Below the pieces are notes generated by a model that made no database searches, was not told where the DNA came from, and saw only the letters and a program-made list of their open reading frames with translations. DNA of 64,000 nucleotides from Physella acuta (Eukaryota > Mollusca > Gastropoda > Physidae), in assembly GCF_028476545.1 (NCBI RefSeq), contig NW_026732982.1:372001-436000 (forward strand), read 5' to 3'. This document shows, in pieces, positions 58,629 through 64,000 of the stretch. Position numbers and translations under genes: made by a program. Position 1 is the stretch's first letter. Every line of letters starts with the position of its first letter.

Positions 58629-59744
58629 TTGTTAGACCACTGTCGTTCACCTCAGTTGTCTACCTTTGTCCAACTACCGTAACACAATACAGGCTCCCTG
58701 CTTGTAGCTCTTAATAAAATCACCTCATCGTTTCTCCTATATAAACATATCTCAAACACCCCCCTCCACACACCCCCTCTACCCAAGCCAACACACTCCT
58801 CATTAAAACGAAGCCACCATTTTCAAGATACAGAACAAGAACATACGCTATAAAAAATGTGCAGGTCTATAATATTCCCAAAACAAAATATATTACGTGA
58901 GATTATTCTCTTATGTTGGCACGAAAATTAAACTTAATTTTCTCAACAACTGCACTAAATTTATCAGTAACGAGCACTCAAGAAAGTTTATTTGAGTTAT
59001 CTCCCTTGTATTTTTCCCAAGTGGCACCTCCATGTGTGAAAGATTGGATAAAACTGCGTGCCGTCTGTAGATAGGGTTTATCTTCACTTACCTAACTACC
59101 CCTGGCAGAGGCCGTTAAATTCTTCAACAACAAAAAAAAATACGACAGGTGCACATGTCACCTCTTACGTTTTTAAACTTAAAATTGTTTGAAATTTTTT
59201 AAAAATCTATTTTTAGCTAGTATAAACACTCTCCCGTGCATGTGAAGAGAGTGAAATAAAACCGGCCACCTAGGTAAATAAAGTGATGTTTTCATTCACT
59301 CCCATCTGAGTGATGGATGCATCATTCATGGAAGTTACAGATGTTTCTCCTCACAAAATACAGGTTTAAAAGTTGTTTTCCTCGTGAGTTTTCTCTTCAC
59401 CCAAAACCTTAGAGTTTTTAATGGCCTTAGAAAAACGATTGAACGTGTCTTTACGACATTTTTTTATCAAGGTATAGACTAGGTAAGGTGTAAATCTTGT
59501 AACAATTCAGGGTCATTTTTGTCTACATTAGCGCTGCTCGTATTCTCTTAAGGACGTTCAATAGACGCAGACACGAATTAATAGAGATCGCTACTGTGTA
59601 ATGCAGTGGTCACGAGTGGTCAACGATAAGTGACGCAAGAGTCATTAAAAGTCCACATTTTGTGATGCAGGAGTCACGATAATTGACGCAAATATTCTCG
59701 TTGAGTAAAATAAAGTATTTGAAATCCTCGGGACATTGGGCAGA
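58629..59744. other. Non-coding spacer
   Basis: Unique DNA, no exon recognised. Confidence 0.5.
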
Positions 59745-59746
59745 TA

Positions 59747-60400
59747 ATCTATCTATATATATAATTCTCTTCTGGGATCAGTTAGAAAACAAGCTGCAAG
59801 CGCCTCCTTGCAGTCCCCTCTCTTTCTCTCTATCACTATCACTACCACCCCCACCCCACCCCAACATTGTCTGGTGAGCGGTGTTCACTCTAAATTTTTA
59901 CAAAGCTAAATGTTTACAAATCGAAGAGCCGTACAGCCGGGTTTCTATTAGGGGCAGATAATTTAGTTCGATTTTAAACTTACAGGAGGTAACTAAGAAA
60001 TAACTAAGAGGAGGCTGCTTTCACGGGGGGGGGGGGGTAGGGTCGGGGTTAGGGGAAAGTGGGGGGGGGGGGTTAGTGTTTTAAAGCAAATATTTTCAGT
60101 GGCAGCATTGGTACTGTCGAATTTACAAATTATGAATTACTGAAAAGTAGAAAATAAAACAACTAAATAGCGGCGTATGATACGCTGCGGGTCGGCTCGT
60201 ATATATAATTCTCTTCTGGGAGACGCTAGAAAACAAGCTGTAAACGCGCTCCCTAACTCCCCACCCCTACATTGTCTTAGTGAGCTGTGTTCACTCTAAA
60301 TGTTTACAAGCAGAGCCGGGTTATGTGACGACTATTAGGGGCAGATAATTTAGTTTAAAACGATTTAAAACGTAGGTGGGGGGAGGAAGGGGGGGGGGGG
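59747..60400. repeat. Two direct copies of a ~220-bp element, 444 bp apart
   Basis: 'atatataattctcttctggg' occurs near 59757 and 60201. It is followed in both by 'agaaaacaagctg', 'gtgttcactctaaat', 'tgtttacaa' and 'aggggcagataatttagtt'. Each copy ends near a poly-G run. Substitutions and small indels suggest an old duplication or two insertions of one dispersed repeat. Confidence 0.75.
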
Positions 60401-61129
60401 GTTATGGTCCTTAACGAGCTACTATAGTGTTTAAAGAAATATTTTCAGTGGCTTGTTTTCATGTTTTAGCTCAAACAGCACAACTTCCGCTGGGGGAAGA
60501 CAACCCAGCTCTGCATGCCATGTAATCGATAACACCCCATTAAGTTTTAATCAGAGTGAGTTCCCCTGTCCGGATCCCCCAACAGAAGTGGCGTGACTAG
60601 CCGCCATTACGGCGTATCGCATTTAAAGCCAGAGGATTGGTCCAGGGCGGCTGGTCACATGACACGAGCCTCGCGTCTGCTGCTGTCCCAACTCTTGTAA
60701 ACAAACTCAGTGTCGGCATTCTGGGAAGGTATGGACGGGGGAAAGTATGTGACGTCAATTTAATTACAGGCTGGTCTTAATTACATTAACGTAAACAGAC
60801 AATTGTATAGCGGGTCAATATGAACTGTTGGAATTGTTCGTAAGTTGAAAACATTTAAGTGTTGAAATGAAAGTGTTTTTATTTTATTATAAAGGTGTCA
60901 AAATTTAAGTGCTAAAAGTATTTTAATGTGCCGAAAGTTTTTAGAAGTATGTGAAAATGTTTATTTAAAAGTTAAAAGTGCCTCTGATATTTAAAACTCA
61001 AAAGTATTGAATGACGAGTTTTTAAAAAATTATATTTAGCTTTCCATCATTAGAACAACCCAGTAATTATGTCAATTTCGGGTTTATTTTACTGTGCTTA
61101 GTCTATATTTATTCCTTGTAAAGTACTGA
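60401..61129. other. Spacer with GC-richer, CpG-containing segment
   Basis: About 60570-60770 is richer in CpG than its surroundings ('tggcgtgactagccgccatt', 'acggcgtatcgc', 'cagggcggctgg') and ends in TGGGAAG|GTATGG, which could be a donor. It might be a promoter with an untranslated exon of the receptor gene 1.8 kb downstream. Inference only. Confidence 0.25.
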
Positions 61130-61250
61130 CGCCATATAAACTATAACAAAGCACTTCCACCATATAGAAACTTTAACAAAGCACTGCCACCATATAGAAA
61201 CTTTAACAAAGCACTGCCACCATATAGAAACTCAAAGCACTGACACCTTA
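61130..61250. repeat. 30-bp repeat, four copies
   Basis: 'ctttaacaaagcactgccac' plus 'catatagaaa' recurs four times with decay in the outer copies. Confidence 0.85.
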
Positions 61251-61439
61251 TAGAAATAGCCGTGATGTCTCCAGTTTTAAAATTTAACTTTCAAACTGTT
61301 CAAACAAGTCGTGTCAGGTCTACCTCCCATAAAGCCGGGTTACAAAAGTAAGCGGGTATAACCTACCTTCTAGTCTTTGTTCTCAGTGGTAGTAGAGGTT
61401 GGTCGGATCTAGCACAGTTAGCCATCTTTGAAGAACAAC

Positions 61440-61630
61440 AAACGTATGAACAGGATGACTGAACAGGATGACTGAAGATGATGACTGAAGAGGGTGACTG
61501 AACAGGATGACTGAGGGGTTGACTCAACAGAATGACTGAAGGGATGACTGAAGGAATGACTTAAGAGGATGACTGAACATGATGACTGAAGGAATGACTG
61601 AAGGAATGACTGAAGGGATGACTGAACAGG
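61440..61630. repeat. Degenerate 14/15-bp repeat
   Basis: 'gatgactgaacagg', 'aatgactgaagg' and similar words recur about a dozen times. Confidence 0.8.
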
Positions 61631-62139
61631 AAAAATATTAGGTGACAATAAAACAATGTCTACAACTTCTAAACGTAAAATCTCATGTGGCTAGTTATGT
61701 ATTGGTTGATTCATCAATAAAGATAAAACTAATTATGTAGGTGTTCAAATGGTAGAAGTTGTCTGGTATTACTAAATCTCGCAGTAATGTAACATTTACT
61801 CTTGTTGCATGATCAGTATTAAAGCAACATTAAAAGAATACAAACAGATAATCAAAATATATTAACATTATATTTTTGTTCTACTTCACAGGCTACTGTA
61901 TGAAGACTGTCTAACTTTAGGGGAGTAACACAATGTTTACATGTATTTGATGAATGGCTGACGTCACTGTGTAGTTGTTGATCTAGGAACTTCACATCAC
62001 TAAAACATCAGAGGAACATCAAGGGAACTAGCAACATTACGGAACATCTTGTAAACTAAAACTAAACTAATGACCATCAAATATCATAATTCGGCTGTCA
62101 CTAACTCGAGGGCGCCATAGTTTAGAGATTTTACACATC

Positions 62140-62455
62140 ATTACACACCATCCCCCACCAACACACACCACCACGACCCCCTACCACACCACACAACCAT
62201 ATCTCCACCAGCACACACCACACCACCCCACACCACTCCACACATCATCCCACACCACCACACACCACTATACCCCATCCCCAACAGCACCGACTTCCAC
62301 ACACCACTACACAACACCCCACACTACCACACACCACCCCACACCACCACACACCACTCCACACCACTCCACACCACCCCACACCACCACACACCACTCC
62401 ACACCACCCCACACCACCCCACACCACCACACACCACCCCACACCATCCCCCACA
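62140..62455. repeat. ACACC-rich low-complexity repeat
   Basis: 'cacaccaccccacaccact' and variants fill about 300 bp just upstream of the receptor exon. If the acceptor at 61891 (tgttctacttcacag) is used, this tract would be in the receptor 5' UTR. Confidence 0.85.
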
Positions 62456-62567
62456 AATAACAATTCAGCATGGAAGTTGGTTAAACATATGTGTCTATTG
62501 CCACTGTTGAACCGATAAACATTTCAATGGGCCATTCGTCCAGCTTGGCTCAGCTCGGCTAAACTAA

Positions 62568-63145
62568 ATGACACGAACAACAATGTTACGTCACGGAGTT
62601 TTGGTTGCGCTAGCAACCTTTTTCTTGTTTACATGCGTGACGTCATCGCACGTGCAGAGCGTCGACCCGGTCGTGACGGCATCCAACGAGACCGTACAAC
62701 CAGTTCCGGAAAACACGTCATCCAATGACAAACCTGCCGAGCCTGTGCTGACGTCACTGAACTCTACAGCCCACCTGGCTTCAGACAACACGTCACCACA
62801 GGTCAGACAGCCAGACCCATCGAGCAAGTCAGATCCAGAACCGACGGAATCAAAGAACGCTCTCGACGTCGTCTCGGAGAACGACGACACGAAAGTTGCC
62901 TACAACCGTGACGTCAACAAAGACAACCCAGAATTCACGTTCCGAACTTTCGTGACGATCTTCGTCACGCTGACCATCGTCCTGTCCAACTGCGCCATCT
63001 TGATGGTGGCGTCATGGACGGACGCCTTCAGTAACTTCAACAAGACTTTCATCTACTCGCTGACCTTGGCTGACCTTCTCATCGGTCTCTTCATCACGCC
63101 CTACTCCGTCTTTCTCTCTGTCTACAACCGCTGGATATACACCAG
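62568..63145 (+). CDS. Class A (rhodopsin-like) GPCR, first coding exon, partial
   Basis: Cell-surface seven-helix receptor; only the N-terminus to the end of TM2 is in the window. Residues 1-26 form a signal peptide (VLVALATFFLFTCVTSS). Residues 27-120 are a hydrophilic ectodomain rich in Pro, Ser, Thr, Asp and Glu, with N-glycosylation sequons at Asn40, 49, 65 and 74. TM1 is about 124-149 with the conserved Asn1.50 as SNCAIL (Asn141; Gly before it is Ser). TM2 is about 160-184 with SLTLADLLIGLFITPYS, Asp2.50 = Asp169, then Trp189 of the first extracellular loop (NRWIYT). The LADLLIG...TPYS pattern recalls aminergic and trace-amine-like receptors, but the ligand cannot be called. The exon ends ACCAG|GTAAT (phase 2). 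A second Met at residue 6 is an alternative start. Third-position GC is clearly higher than in DPP7. Confidence 0.88.
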
Positions 63146-64000
63146 GTAATTTTTTTACACAACTCTGTTGTCATGGTTACGGCACACACTTTTATTTTTA
63201 TTTTTTTTTACAATTCACTGATCTGGATTTAAATTTAGAACAAAGTTTAAATGAAAGAACACTTCGACAAAATATCTTTATTAGAAAAAAAAACCGCCAA
63301 ACAAACCTATTGTATTCAGTGCTGTAATAGCTCTTATCCTGTGTGGTGGTATGGATGTAGTGACTTCCGTTGCTGGTACCAAACAGAGTTACCGTTATTA
63401 GCTGGAGCCAAGCATACAAGAGGTCTGACACGCCTCATTGATTTCTGCTTGATTTAATTACTCGAGGTCTCGTTAAAATTGGTGAAGCTGCACAAGATAT
63501 TAGAGGTCATTAAAAGGTCAAAGTAATTTAACTTTTACGTCAAACAGAACGAAAAATGATTTCATCTCATTAAATCGTAGACACAAAGTTAAAAAAATCT
63601 TGAAACAAGAAACGACCATAGGTATTAGCTAATTATCTTAAACTCAAAAGAAAACAATTTAAATTTAAATACCTGGTTCTTGGCAGCTAGCCGATAATTG
63701 GATTCTTCTACCCACTCTTTTAGTTCAGATGTTTAATTTAAATATAGATTGGTAAACTAACACCATGCCTAGCAATCTGTCTACATAGAAAGTAAAAAAT
63801 AAAAAGTCGATGTTTATGAGGTGTGTTCGAATGTTATGTGGCTAAGAGTAGTTGGGGTAACGGCACTGATCTCATTGTCATCTTAAGTCCTTGTCCTTAT
63901 AGTGCTTAGCTCATGGGCATCTTATGTACCTTAAGTCCTGGTTCTTATAGTACCCTATATCCTGGTCCTTAAACTGGAGTAGCTAACTTGTATATTTATC
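63146..64000 (+). other. Intron of the GPCR gene
   Basis: No continuation of the receptor (no DRY, TM3 or later motifs) is visible in any frame. Non-coding AT-rich DNA. The final 150 bases hold a short repeat of 'cttaagtcctgg' and 'tccttatagt' phrases. Confidence 0.6.

Overview
The window is animal nuclear DNA. Genes are split by GT-AG introns with polypyrimidine-tract acceptors, coding density is very low, and three recognisable animal genes lie among abundant hAT-type DNA transposons, tRNA-derived SINE pieces, (AT)n tracts and very large minisatellites. The SINE pieces (tRNA-like head, then a body with 'gatgggtacct', 'gggaaagtaaaggc' and 'tctacttcatctg') match from memory a family I associate with gastropod and other mollusc genomes, so I read this as a mollusc, probably a gastropod. 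Species is not determinable from sequence alone.

Layout. (1) 1-3.1 kb: AT-rich DNA with a 0.56 kb tandem duplication and a small hAT MITE. (2) 3.1-8.7 kb, plus strand: a five-exon SLC31 (CTR) copper transporter; I reconstruct 176 residues from the first visible Met. Introns hold a decayed 1.8 kb hAT transposon, SINE pieces and a second MITE. (3) 9-12.2 kb: AT-rich intergenic DNA with a microsatellite and a 0.6 kb inverted-repeat element. (4) 12.3-23.7 kb, plus strand: a complete 12-exon DPP7 (dipeptidyl peptidase 2, peptidase family S28) gene; exon lengths sum to 1437 nt and give 478 residues with the whole catalytic triad. (5) 23.8-62.5 kb: nearly 39 kb without a recognisable coding exon, dominated by at least twenty tandem arrays, two of about 2.6 kb and one of 3.2 kb built from two 1.36 kb higher-order copies. 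(6) 62.6-63.1 kb, plus strand: first coding exon of a class A G-protein-coupled receptor (signal peptide, glycosylated N-terminus, TM1, TM2), which continues beyond the right edge.

Main discovery candidate. Four minisatellites abut splice junctions, and their repeat units are copies of the junction itself. In the copper-transporter gene a 65-bp unit repeats the acceptor of exon 4 plus the first ~30 nt of that exon (six acceptors in a row). In DPP7 a 58-61-bp unit repeats the acceptor and start of exon 8 (nine acceptors), a 27-bp unit regenerates the CAG|GTGAGG donor of the same exon about 25 times, and a 32-bp unit starts at the donor of exon 5. The gene thus carries serial decoy splice sites. 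In three arrays mis-splicing leads quickly to a stop codon; in the copper transporter the upstream acceptors would encode an intact TM3 with a different short tail. I know of no named class for splice-junction-templated minisatellites.

The three genes have no evident shared pathway (copper transport, lysosomal/secretory dipeptide release, cell-surface signalling) and are not an operon.
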